The notes below the pieces were generated by a model that saw only the letters and a list, made by a program, of their open reading frames with translations, was not told the origin of the DNA and did not search any database. Positions 11,453 through 20,879 of a stretch of 32,784 bases of DNA are shown here, in pieces; position 1 is the first letter of the stretch; every line of letters starts with the position of its first letter. This DNA comes from Tubiluchus corallicola (lineage: Eukaryota > Priapulida > Priapulimorpha > Priapulimorphida > Tubiluchidae). A program made the position numbers and the translations under genes. The stretch covers positions 30,001 through 62,784 of the forward strand of contig JAQGDQ010001099.1 in the NCBI GenBank assembly GCA_030141605.1. The letters are read 5' to 3'.

Positions 11453-11629
11453 CCGGAAGTGATGGATTCGGTGTCGTTATTCATGGCCTACGTTCACACG
11501 TCTGTTAACGAGCTAAGCAAGACCTATCTGGCCAACGATCGTCGGTACAACTACACCACGCCCAAGAGTTTTCTAGAACAGATCAAGCTTTACCAGAACT
11601 TGCTGAACAAGGGCCACAACGAACTTATG
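11453..11629 (+). CDS. Dynein heavy chain exon F: AAA4 end to stalk CC1
   Basis: Exon of 177 bp or 59 codons, phase 0 at both ends, with donor gtgagt at 11630. It reads [20 protein letters not shown], then [16 protein letters not shown], then [26 protein letters not shown](Y/F)VHTSVN and [12 protein letters not shown](F/Q)I are the signature just before the stalk coiled coil; the last 20 residues begin helix CC1. Both splice sites are embedded in minisatellite edges: the acceptor in the 71-bp array and the donor in what looks like a diverged first unit of the 46-bp array. Confidence 0.97.
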
Positions 11630-12960
11630 GTGAGTAGTCTTTAGTCTTTACACTTACACTTATGAGGTGACTAGTTGGCCTAGTTATAGACAAACCCTCG
11701 TGGGTAGTCGTATAGTGCTCTAGTCTTTACACTTACACTTATGAGGTGACTAGTCATATATTGCTCTAGTCTTTACACTTACGCTTATGAGGTGACTAGT
11801 CATATATTGCTATAGTCTTTACACTTACGCTTATGAGGTGACTAGTCATATATTGCTATAGTCTTTACACTTACGCTTATGAGGTGACTAGTCATATATT
11901 GCTATAGTCTTTACACTTACGCTTATGAGGTGACTAGTCGTATATTGCTATAGTCTTTACACTTACGCTTATGAGGTGACTAGTCGTATATTGCTCTAGT
12001 CTTTACACTTACGCTTATGAGGTGACTAGTCGTATATTGCTAGAGTCTTTACACTTACGCTTATGAGGTGACTAGTCATATATTGCTATAGTCTTTACAC
12101 TTACACTTATAAGGTGACTAGTCATATATTGCTGTAGTCTTTACACTTACGCTTATGAGGTGACTAGTCGTATATTGCTCTAGTCTTTACACTTACGCTT
12201 ATGAGATGACTAGTCGTATATTGCTCTAGTCTTTACACTTACACTTATGAGGTGACTAGTCGTATATTGCTCTAGTCTTTACACTTACGCTTATGAGGTG
12301 ACTAGTCGTATATTGCTCTAGTCTTTACACTTACGCTTATGAGGTGACTAGTCGTATATTGCTCTAGTCTTTACACTTACGCTTATGAGGTGACTAGTCA
12401 TATATTGCTCTAGTCTTTACACTTACGCTTATGAGGTGACTAGTCGTATATTGCTCTAGTCTTTACACTTACGCTTATGAGGTGACTAGTCGTATATTGC
12501 TGTAGTCTTTACACTTACGCTCATGAGGTGACTAGTCGTATATTGCTCTAGTCTTTACACTTACGCTTATGAGGTGACTAGTCGTATATTGCTCTAGTCT
12601 TTACACTTACGTTTATAAGGTGACTAGTCATATATTGCTATAGTCTATACACGTACGCTTATGAGGTGACTAGTCGTATATTGCTCTAGTCTACACTTAT
12701 GCTTATGAGGTGACTAGTCGTATATTGCTTTAGTCTTTACACTTACGCTTATGAGGTGACTAGTCGTATATTGCTCTAGTCTTTACACTTACGCTTATGA
12801 GGTGACTAGTCGTATATTGCTCTAGTCTTTACACTTACACTTATAAGGTGACTAGTCATATATTGCTATAGTCTTTACACTTACGCTTATGAGGTGACTA
12901 GTCGTATGTTGCTCTAGTCTTTACACTTACGCTTATGAGGTGACTAGTCGTAAGTGTAAA
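11630..12960 (+). repeat. 46-bp minisatellite, about 28 copies, starting at the exon F donor
   Basis: Period 46 bp: tatgaggtgactagtcgtat, then attgctctagtctttacact, then tacgct. The exon F junction (cttatg, gtgagtagtc, tttagtctttacactt) aligns to a unit (cttatgaggtgactagtc ... tagtctttacactt), so the array seems to have grown from the donor region. Each unit carries aggtgact, a weak donor-like string. The array ends in a short inverted piece (gtaagtgtaaagactagttc, about 12951). Confidence 0.96.
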
Positions 12961-13205
12961 GACTAGTTCTTCCATGACTAGCACATGCTCTTGTAGAAAA
13001 AATTTCTGGGTGTCTGTTTATTACAAATTACGTACTTTAACCTTTGCATAGAGTTAAATGTACAGTATGAAACAGGTTTGCAAGGGCAGATCCATGCAAC
13101 CATGAGTAAACATTTTTACTCCAGAAGAAGCGCAGTACTGGCGTAGCTCTCGACACGTGACCTCTGACCTCTCACGTAACTGTGACCTCTCTTACTTGCT
13201 TGCAG

Positions 13206-13343
13206 AGTAAGATCGATCGTCTGGAAAGCGGTTTGGAGAAGCTCCGCACGACGGCGCTGCAGGTGGACGAGTTGAAGGCGATACTCGCGGAGCAGGAAGT
13301 GGAGCTGACGCAGAAGAACGAAGACGCGGACAAACTCATTCAG
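13206..13343 (+). CDS. Dynein heavy chain exon G: stalk CC1, proximal
   Basis: Exon of 138 bp or 46 codons, phase 0 at both ends. Acceptor cttgcttgcag ends at 13205 and donor gtgaaa starts at 13344. It reads SKIDRLESGLEKLRTT, then ALQVDELKAILAEQEVEL, then TQKNEDADKLIQ. This is the antiparallel stalk helix CC1 of an axonemal heavy chain: heptad-like hydrophobics and the conserved QKNEDADKLIQ string. CC1 carries the registry shift that couples ATPase state to microtubule affinity (family knowledge). An identical-protein copy lies at 32143-32280 on the minus strand. Confidence 0.97.
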
Positions 13344-13462
13344 GTGAAAAAGTTTTTTTTATACACCTTTTCCGCTCCGCAGTTTGAGTTGGAGTGCTCG
13401 GTGGGCCGAATTTACGTGTAGGGGGACCAGAACGTATTTTGCTTTCAAGAATAATCCTTTAA

Positions 13463-14102
13463 CCCTTTCACTACGGAAGACGGCATGCTGCCTACGTTTT
13501 TCATGCAAGGGACGGAAGGCGGTAGACTGCCGCCCAAGCTCAGTAATAAGCACAATCACCCAGGTCTGTTTATTTCACTGCTATGGTCACGCAAAAACAT
13601 TGTAGAAAAGTTTAGCAGCCCTGGGATTGGGGTTGCTTTGCTACAAGTAATGCTAACCAGCCAATCAGCATCAGAAACCAGGTGCAGTCCACAATACTGT
13701 ACTGTATGGTATGTTCCCATGCAAAATCACTTGTAGATCGTTGATGAAACCTATAGTGTTTAGTTCATTGTTCTGCATTCTTATAAAATGATTGCATATT
13801 ATAAATTAGTAACATGACTTTTGTGAAAACTGGTTTCTAAATATAAGTACATGCTTATTTATGAATGTGTGCACGTGTGTGTGTGTGTGTTTGCGTGCAT
13901 GCGTGCGTGTGTGTGTGCATGAGTTCATGTATGTGTGGTCACATGTGTAGAAACAAAACTAATATTTAATATTAGTACTCAATAACAAGCAACTATTTGT
14001 TTATTTACAAAATTCTGTTTTGGTAACACACCATAAGAAGTTATTGTCAAATGTGCAAAAGTCGGCGTGATGCAGTTAAAAAGCAACTACGTAGTGAAAG
14101 GG
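13463..14102 (+). mobile_element. piggyBac-like non-autonomous element (MITE), left arm copy
   Basis: A 640-bp insert in intron G flanked on both sides by TTAA (13459-13462 and 14103-14106). Its terminal inverted repeats begin CCCTTTCACTACG. TTAA target duplication with CCC termini is the hallmark of the piggyBac superfamily. No transposase frame is present; the short ORFs at 13359-13736 are spurious. It contains a GT/GCGT microsatellite at about 13870-13920. The matching copy in the right arm is 31387-32023. Confidence 0.85.
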
Positions 14103-14106
14103 TTAA

Positions 14107-15006
14107 GATAAGACACGCAGCCAAGAGAGGTTGCTTACCTGTGTTCTGTTGTGTGCACGTGTCATTCTTTAGTGAAAGAAGTAGTCAGAAGTAGTAAATT
14201 AGATCAAACTCTCCAGGAACATTTTCCTCAGCTGTCACTAATCCATTTATTAGCCAGGCACAGCGATGCTTAAACTTGTCCACCTATCACACACGGTACC
14301 AGTTAGCTATTTACTTTGCTTTACTTGAAGTCAAAATATTGTTTTATAAAAGGACTTTTAAAGTTAATATACCTTTTATTGTTATTGGCATCCTTCTGTC
14401 TAAGAAGACAATGGAATGTGCGCCAAGAGAGTCCGATCCTTGAACGTCTCCAGGGCGCATGCCAAGGCAAGGTGTATGGAGATCCTGAGTTGCCCAGACC
14501 GCAGGAACCCCCTCTCTTCCTCCCTTGTGTAGTCCAAAGGAAAGCGGAGCGATACGTTTGGCACCAGGTTGGCTGCAGGAGCTGCCGGAGTCAGTGAGCA
14601 TGTTGCACTGGTCCGCCTTGATTTGGAAGATTTACTCCTCTACACATGGCCGTTGGTTCACATGACCTCCTCCGCCCTCTAGCCGTTGGCTGCTTGTACA
14701 GCTCCTGCGCCTAGTGTCAAGATACAATGTACGCATCCTTTTATAGCTGCATAATAAGTGTTTAAATCACTTTATACCTATTTTGAAATGACATACCTTT
14801 CTATAATACTGCTGCGGAGGCGGCCAAGAGGTCGAGGGTTCAAATCTAAGTCAGCCATGTTGCAGACAAATGTTGTAAATGAGAAAATACGCAAGAAATG
14901 TAAAAATTTCAACAGAAAATTAAGATGAAAACTTTCCTCATGCTGATCGTGACTACGGAACAGGTGCTTAGGTGGTAAACGTTCCTCTCCGTCTGCCAAT
15001 TGAACG
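14107..15006 (+). other. Intron G, middle part
   Basis: Non-coding sequence shared with the right arm (about 30480-31380). It contains gagggttcaaatc at 14834-14846, which matches a tRNA-type B box and could mark a tRNA-derived SINE fragment, but no acceptor stem or complete A box is visible. The ORFs at 14316-14601 and 14778-14999 have no conserved features. Confidence 0.5.
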
Positions 15007-15170
15007 GGGGCAAAATGCAGTTTATTTTCGACCCCCCTCTACGTTGAGATGGTTTGATCCTTCACGAAGCCATTCGCATAGCTGCCATACAGTGGTGATA
15101 TGCAACAGCTTCATGTTGGATCGAACCATCACAACGTAGAGGCGGGTCGAAAATAAATTGCATTTTACCC
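15007..15170. repeat. Fold-back (long inverted repeat) element
   Basis: Two arms of about 52 bp in inverted orientation, 15007-15060 and 15119-15170, around a 58-bp centre. The left arm contains gcagtttattttcgaccccc and ctctacgttgagatggtttg; the right arm holds the complementary caaaccat-like, acaacgtagagg and gggtcgaaaataaattgc strings. It could form a stable cruciform or hairpin. The right-arm copy is at about 30300-30465. Probably a small transposon remnant. Confidence 0.8.
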
Positions 15171-15760
15171 GCGTAACAGTATATTAGCATATTTGTATAG
15201 AAGCTATTCTAAAAAACTTTTTAGTTGTAATTAGTTTATATTGGACTGCCATCCGCTCATAGCGGAGGCAGGACGGATCGCACCGCGGCCCACACCGTGC
15301 AGCATGTCTTAATTATGTCATTCAACGCTTCACCCATAAACAAAGATTGAATAATAGAGTCAGTCGAAATGACAATTTATTATTGAATTTTACACGTTAA
15401 ATAAGGAACGACCAGCTTACCTACAGGAACAGAGTTTGCGAGAAAAGCCTGAGAAATGTGAACAGAGCTGCACATGCTACGAAAGACATGACCACTGACA
15501 AGGATCTACAGAGCAGACCTTCCCTTTTATAAGCTCAGGTGTGCGTGTGACTAGTGGCTTTTACTAACACAAGGTCAGAATACGAGTCTGTGCTAGATAA
15601 AGCCACGTTCACATGCACACCCGAGCAGTCTACTGTATTCCCCTGCCAGCATTACATTTCATTTCATCACAGCCCTGTAGTACAAGATGTTTTTATACAT
15701 TTGCCATTTCTCGGCCGTGCATTAAACGGACGCTAAATTTCTTCACAATGCATTAAACAG
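15171..15760 (+). other. Intron G, 3' part
   Basis: Non-coding. It includes a small perfect palindrome (tccgctcatagcgga, about 15250) and the acceptor cattaaacag of exon H. ORF 15554-15736 has no recognisable domain. Confidence 0.5.
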
Positions 15761-15940
15761 GTGGTCGCCGTGGAGACGGAGAAGGTGAGCAAAGAGAAGG
15801 CAATCGCCGACGAGGAGGAGAAGAAGGTTGCCATCATCAACGAGGAGGTGGCCAAGAGGCAGAAGGAGTGCGAACAGGAGCTAGCCCTTGCCGAACCTGC
15901 CCTTATTGCTGCCCAGGAGGCGTTGAACACTCTTAACAAG
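15761..15940 (+). CDS. Dynein heavy chain exon H: stalk CC1, distal
   Basis: Exon of 180 bp or 60 codons, phase 0 at both ends. Acceptor cattaaacag ends at 15760 and donor gtgcgc starts at 15941. It reads VVAVETEKVSKEKAIADEEE, then KKVAIINEEVAKRQKECEQE, then LALAEPALIAAQEALNTLNK. This is the distal half of CC1, with the conserved ETEKVS(K/R)EKA, ADEEE and AEPAL(I/T)AA(Q)xALNTLNK signatures. The last residues lead to the MTBD. The copy at 29531-29710 (minus) gives the same protein. Confidence 0.97.
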
Positions 15941-16020
15941 GTGCGCCTGTGGACGATGGAGTTTTTTTATTTCAATTTTTTTTTGATTGTTTTTTTGTCT
16001 TGTTTCCTTCAGGACCGTAA

Positions 16021-17252
16021 GAGTTCATGAAAAACTGCAAGAGTTCATGAAAAACTGCAAGGGTTCATGAAAAACTGCAAGAGTTCATGAAAAACTGCAA
16101 GGGTTCATGAAAAACTGCAAGAGTTCATGAAAAACTGCAAGAGTTCATGAAAAACTGTGAGGGTTCATGAAAAACTGCAAGAGTTCATGAAAAACTGCAA
16201 GAGTTCATGAAAAACTGCAAGGGTTCATGAAAAACTGCAAGAGTTCATGAAAAACTGCAAGGGTTCATGAAAAACTGCAAGGGTTCATGAAAAACTGCAA
16301 GAGTTCATGAAAAACTGCAAGGGTTCATGAAAAACTGCAAGAGTTCATGAAAAACTGCAAGGGTTCATGAAAAACTGCAAGGGTTCATGAAAAACTGCAA
16401 GAGTTCATGAAAAACTGCAAGGGTTCATGAAAAACTGCAAGAGTTCATGAAAAACTGCAAGAGTTCATGAAAAACTGCAAGGGTTCATGAAAAACTGCAA
16501 GAGTTCATGAAAAACTGCAAGAGTTCATGAAAAACTGCAAGAGTTCATGAAAAACTGCAAGGGTTCATGAAAAACTGCAAGAGTTCATGAAAAACTGCAA
16601 GAGTTCATGAAAAACTGCAAGGGTTCATGAAAAACTGCAAGAGTTCATGAAAAACTGTAAGGGTTCATGAAAAACTGCAAGGGTTCATGGAAAACTGCAA
16701 GAGTTCATGAAAAACTGCAAGAGTTCATGAAAACTGCAAGGGTTCATGAAAACTGCAAGGGTTCATGAAAAACTGCAAGAGTTCATGAAAACTGCAAGGG
16801 TTCATGAAAAACTGCAAGAGTTCATGAAAAACTGTAAGGGTTCATGAAAAACTGCAAGAGTTCATGAAAACTGCAAGGGTTCATGAAAAACTGCAAGAGT
16901 TCATGAAAAACTGCAAGGGTTCATGAAAAACTGCAAGAGTTCATGGAAAACTGCAAGAGTTCATGAGAAACTGCAAGAGTTCATGAAAAACTGCAAGAGT
17001 TCATGAAAAACTGCAAGAGTTCATGAAAACTGCAAGGGTTCATGAAAACTGCAAGGGTTCATGAAAAACTGCAAGAGTTCATGAAAAACTGCAAGGGTTC
17101 ATGAAAAACTGCAAGAGTTCATGAAAAACTGCAAGAGTTCATGAGAAACTGTAAGGGTTCATGAGAAACTGCAAGAGTTCATGAAAAACTGCAAGGGTTC
17201 ATGAAAAACTGCAAGGGTTCATGAAAAACTGCAAGGGTTCGTGAAAAACTGC
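16021..17252. repeat. 20-bp minisatellite, about 62 copies (left arm)
   Basis: Unit gagttcatgaaaaactgcaa, with two main variants (gag or ggg at the start), occasional tgtaa or tgtga endings and some 19-bp units. It occupies the first half of intron H. The order of gag and ggg variants can be read as a code and compared with the right-arm array at 28221-29450. Confidence 0.98.
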
Positions 17253-18560
17253 TCTCACACTAAGCAGCAATTATATTATATTTGATAATTTTTGTAGGTT
17301 TCTACTCCTTACACAATGGATTTTCATGCAAAATTATCAATGAAATACGTTTGCTTACCTTAGACAAATTAAAAATCAATTTTTCACGGAAAAAAATGCA
17401 CAAAGCTTTCAATAACTGCAGTGTTTGCACTGTAACATTGTACAGTATTACTCCTGTGAAATCGGCAAATGTAGAAAATTTCAACTATCCAGACACAACA
17501 CTCTGATAAACTTTGGTCTCAAGTCTACTATTCTTAGAGAGAAATTCCTGTTAAAAGATGAAGCTACCTTAATTTGTCCTTGGCTGATCGGTTGGTTTTT
17601 TCCTGGAATAGCAGCAGAACACTGCTCAGCTTGGACTGTAGCAAACAGGTGATTAATAAATTAGTGTGTACGATCACGTAAGTGTACACCAGGCTAAGCT
17701 ACTCAATAGGCTAAGTTGGAGTGGCTGAAAAGGGCATGTTTTTCTTAATGTTATTCAATTAAATCACCTACAAATGTTTAAACAAATAGCATGATTGGAT
17801 AGCCAAGATTCTCCTGAATAGAACAGTACCTAATTTGTAATCATTTAGTCATGTCTGGGCTCATACAGTAGCAGAAAAGTCACAGTTCTTTTAAGAACAA
17901 TTTTGAGTGATGCGGTCCTGAAAGAGTTAAAAAGAGCTCGACACAAATGACATTTCTCACCCCAGTCAGCCATAAAAAGAATTCCAATTCAGAGTGTATC
18001 AATCAAAGTGTTCAGTATGTGCAACGGCCGTAAATATTCCTTAAGGCAATAAAAGGCGTTCGAATTGAAAATTTTCACCGATGCTCAATCTTGAAGATTT
18101 CTCCTGAAATAAATTTTTGTTCTGAATGCATTTGTAATAAACCTGAATTAAACCTTTTCTCATTGGTGTCTAATACGGTTGACATAAATACTTTTCATTG
18201 ATCTGTCCAAAAATTCTTTTTGGGTTTAATTTTGACTTCCCACAATCACAACTTTCAACTCACCCCTGGTAGCGGCAATTGTAAAGCCGCCATATCGGTT
18301 GGGATTGGATCGGATCGGCCAATTGGTAAAAGTATTCGGATCGGATTAGAACACAAGTTTCCATGGTAACATCCGGCACATCCCTGGTAACTGGCCAGGT
18401 GCGATACGGCACGTGAAATTACTCGAAAACAGTTTTTGCCACAATCACCAATCCATTTACTCATTAGAGTTGATGTTGCTCGACTTCTCTCACTGACTAA
18501 ATGTCACGATCACTCGGTTATTCACAATGCAGTAAAATTATTTGCCATTTCTTGTTCCAG
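17253..18560 (+). other. Intron H, unique part
   Basis: Non-coding sequence matching 26775-28220 of the right arm with scattered substitutions and one minisatellite difference (one unit at about 17660-17725 here, four units at 27621-27800). The ORFs at 17282-17652 and 18255-18464 show no conserved domain. The exon I acceptor is cttgttccag, ending at 18560. Confidence 0.6.
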
Positions 18561-18704
18561 AACAATCTGACAGAACTGAAGTCATTCGGCACTCCGCCGC
18601 CCATCGTCGTCAGCGTCGCCGCTGCCGTCATGTGCCTGCTCGCTCCGAACGGAAGAGTGCCGCGCGACAGAAGCTGGAAAAATGCCAAACTGATGATGCA
18701 AAGG
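18561..18704 (+). CDS. Dynein heavy chain exon I: start of microtubule-binding domain
   Basis: Exon of 144 bp or 48 codons, phase 0 at both ends, with donor gtatgt at 18705. It reads [20 protein letters not shown], then [16 protein letters not shown], then [13 protein letters not shown](T)ELKSFGxPP is the classical first segment of the dynein MTBD (helix H1 and the following loop). The GRVP(R/K)DRSWKxAK string is typical of axonemal beta chains. It should splice to one of two alternative exons, J (20483) or K (20695), both starting in phase 0 with Val-Asp. The identical protein is encoded at 26631-26774 (minus), with at least one synonymous difference. Confidence 0.97.
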
Positions 18705-19123
18705 GTATGTAACGCGTTGTTACATGTTTTACGAAGACTAACGTGGTAATCAGTGTAATTGCTGAGGTAACTCACATCTCGGTTTGCCGGAGTAAAGTGG
18801 GGAGAAAAATATTCCACAAATATTTAACAGGAAAGATATTCCACGAGCGTGTTGCGCGTGTTTGCGAAAGCGAAAATTGAAGTACAGTGCTACTGTAAGA
18901 TATTCAGTGTGTTGTACTGAAACTAGGCAAGTTTTAAGATAAAAATTCAAATTTCAAGTTTAACCCCATTCGGCTCGTGCAACGAAAAATGGCGGTTCTT
19001 CAAATTTAATACTGCTAACAACAGAATTATAAAAAATAAAATAAGTTTTACAGTAAGTTTATAATAAAATAAATTGAATATTCGTATGAGAGTAGGATTT
19101 TAAGTTGTAAAAGCTTACATGTG
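18705..19123 (+). other. Intron I, 5' part
   Basis: AT-rich non-coding sequence between exon I and the family A transposon. Nothing further recognised. Confidence 0.6.
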
Positions 19124-19755
19124 TGCTTGCATATCAAAATCACCCATAAGTTGGCAATTAAGTTTTTCTAGTTTTTTTCTAGAATCTTCATTTCATGAGG
19201 ATCATTTTGATACCAAGTTCATCACTCTATGTTATTTCTAAGCTGAGATAATCCACATTGAAATTGAGGTGCAGGCTGCACATTGAAAAACATGATCTTG
19301 AGAAAATCATTGTTAAAGTCAGCCATTGTTTTTTGTCGCGTCTTTACAAAACACTTAGTAACCGTGCAACAAATATTGGTTGCTATGGACTTTGTAAGAA
19401 CACATTGATGTTATGTTTAAATGCTGTAGATGTCTCTTCCTGACAAAAAATCCGAAGCAAAATGGCTGCTTCCACGAGCTTCTATCAGAGTTTGAAAATA
19501 CAAGTTTTTTTACAATTGCTGTACTAGTTTCTACTCTGAAAAGTGAGTATGAGATTATAAGATTAAATTTTTAGTATTTTTTGGACATTTTCTTGACAAT
19601 TTGATGCTAGAATATAAAAGTCCAATATATTTAGCATTTATTTTTGTAAAAAACAAAAAATTGACATTTCAGCAAATTTTTGGTGCATTCAACTTTGAAG
19701 CGTCATAACATAGTTTTAATTAAGCCGACTTGTGGACGGTTTTGGTTTGCAAGCA
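19124..19755 (-). mobile_element. Non-autonomous DNA transposon, family A, copy 2 (left arm)
   Basis: Inverted relative to copy 1 at 2207-2842. The ends are TGCTTGCATATCAAAATCAC and (reverse complement) TGCTTGCAAACCAAAACCGT, giving imperfect terminal inverted repeats of about 30 bp. No transposase. It partners 25580-26211 in the right arm. Its inner end lies 62 bp from the 36-bp minisatellite. The ORF at 19258-19443 has no known domain. Confidence 0.85.
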
Positions 19756-19817
19756 GACATTATAGCGAAGGTGTCAGTTTGACACTAAATTTACCGATGA
19801 TGCGTAAGAGGCTTTTT

Positions 19818-20456
19818 GTGCTAAACAATAACGATGTGCATTGTTTCATGACAGTGCTAAACAATAACGATGTGCATTGTTTCATGACAGTTCTAAACAA
19901 TAACGATGTGCATTGTTTCATGACAGTGCTAAACAATAACGATGTGCATTGTTTCATGACAGTGCTAAACAATAACGATGTGCATTGTTTCATGACAGTG
20001 CTAAACAATAACGATGTGCATTGTTTCATGACAGTGCTAAACAATAACGATGTGCATTGTTTCATGACAGTGCTAAACAATAACGATGTGCATTGTTTCA
20101 TGACAGTGCTAAACAATAACGATGTGCATTGTTTCACGACAGTGCTAAACAATAACGATGAGCATTGTTTCACGACAGTGCTAAATGATAACAATGTGCA
20201 TTGTTTCACGACAGCGCTAAACGATAACAATATGCACTGTTTCACGACAGCGCTAAACAATAACAATGTGCACTGTTTCACGGCAGTGCTAAACAATAAC
20301 AATGTGCATTGTTTCACGACAGTGCTAAACGATAACAATATGCACTGTTTCACGACAGCGCTAAACAATAACAATATGCACTGTTTCACGACAGCGCTAA
20401 ACAATAACAATGTGCACTGTTTCACGGCAGTGCTAAATAATGTGCAATGTTTCATG
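19818..20456. repeat. 36-bp minisatellite, about 18 copies (left arm)
   Basis: Unit gtgctaaacaataacgatgt then gcattgtttcatgaca. The first units are nearly identical and the last eight are diverged (cacgacagcg, aacaatatgcac). Because 36 is a multiple of three and the unit lacks stops in one frame on each strand, a 275-residue plus-strand ORF and a 231-residue minus-strand ORF arise; neither looks like a real gene. The array ends 26 bp before the acceptor of exon J. The right-arm array (24733-25518) has about four more units. Confidence 0.97.
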
Positions 20457-20482
20457 ATACAATTTTATCTAATGATTGCTAG

Positions 20483-20621
20483 GTTGATTTTTTTCTGGAT
20501 CAGCTAATTAACTACGACAAAGAAAACATACCCGAGAGTAGCCTAAAAGCTGTAAACGAGTACTTGGCCCTTCCTGGCTTCAAGCCGGAGATCGTCCTGA
20601 CGAAATCGTTTGCCGCAGGAG
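20483..20621 (+). CDS. Dynein heavy chain exon J: alternative MTBD exon, variant 1
   Basis: Exon of 139 bp, phase 0 start, phase 1 end. Acceptor attgctag ends at 20482 and donor gtaaag starts at 20622. It reads [20 protein letters not shown], then [18 protein letters not shown], then LTKSFAAG plus one base. It is homologous over its whole length to exon K (32 of 46 residues identical) and has the same length and phases. The dynein MTBD segment it encodes covers the middle and later helices, up to the GLCSW motif of the next exon. It departs from the family consensus (VDFF for VDGF, IPESS for IHENC, LPGFKPE for DPxFNPE). Its codons are AT-richer than those of K, so the duplication is not recent. 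Confidence 0.9.
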
Positions 20622-20694
20622 GTAAAGAGTTTTCGTTTCACGTTCCGCTTGCTAAAAATCCGTTTTTGTTTTCGCGAAACCGCCCGAAATTTAG
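20622..20694 (+). other. 73-bp intron between alternative exons J and K
   Basis: Starts gtaaag and ends aaatttag. The best branch-point candidate (gctaaa, branch A about 20654) is only about 32 nt from the exon J donor, closer than spliceosomes usually tolerate. This could physically discourage J-to-K splicing. The sequence is conserved in the right arm (24497-24569). Confidence 0.7.
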
Positions 20695-20833
20695 GTGGAC
20701 GGATTTCTGGACCAGCTGATCACCTACGACAAGGAGAACATCCACGAGAACTGTCTGAAGGCGGTGGCGGCGTACATTGCCGATCCGGACTTCAATCCCG
20801 AATTCGTCTCCGGGAAGTCGTTCGCTGCAGGAG
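20695..20833 (+). CDS. Dynein heavy chain exon K: alternative MTBD exon, variant 2 (canonical)
   Basis: Exon of 139 bp, phase 0 start, phase 1 end. Acceptor cgaaatttag ends at 20694 and donor gtactc starts at 20834. It reads [20 protein letters not shown], then [18 protein letters not shown], then SGKSFAAG plus one base. It fits the axonemal beta-chain MTBD consensus (VDGFLDx[12 protein letters not shown], DPxFNPEFV). It would continue to GLCSWVIN in the exon found at 21874-22016, which lies on the other strand. Splicing J to K would shift the frame, so a transcript can hold only one of them. Homology with the right arm ends about 45 bp into the downstream intron. Confidence 0.95.
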
Positions 20834-20879
20834 GTACTCGAGCCGACTTTCTCTAGAAATGACTGCACCTAATCACTTC

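Noticed and set aside
14834-14846. tRNA B-box match gagggttcaaatc
   Set aside because: No acceptor stem, anticodon arm or correctly placed A box seen; at most a SINE fragment.
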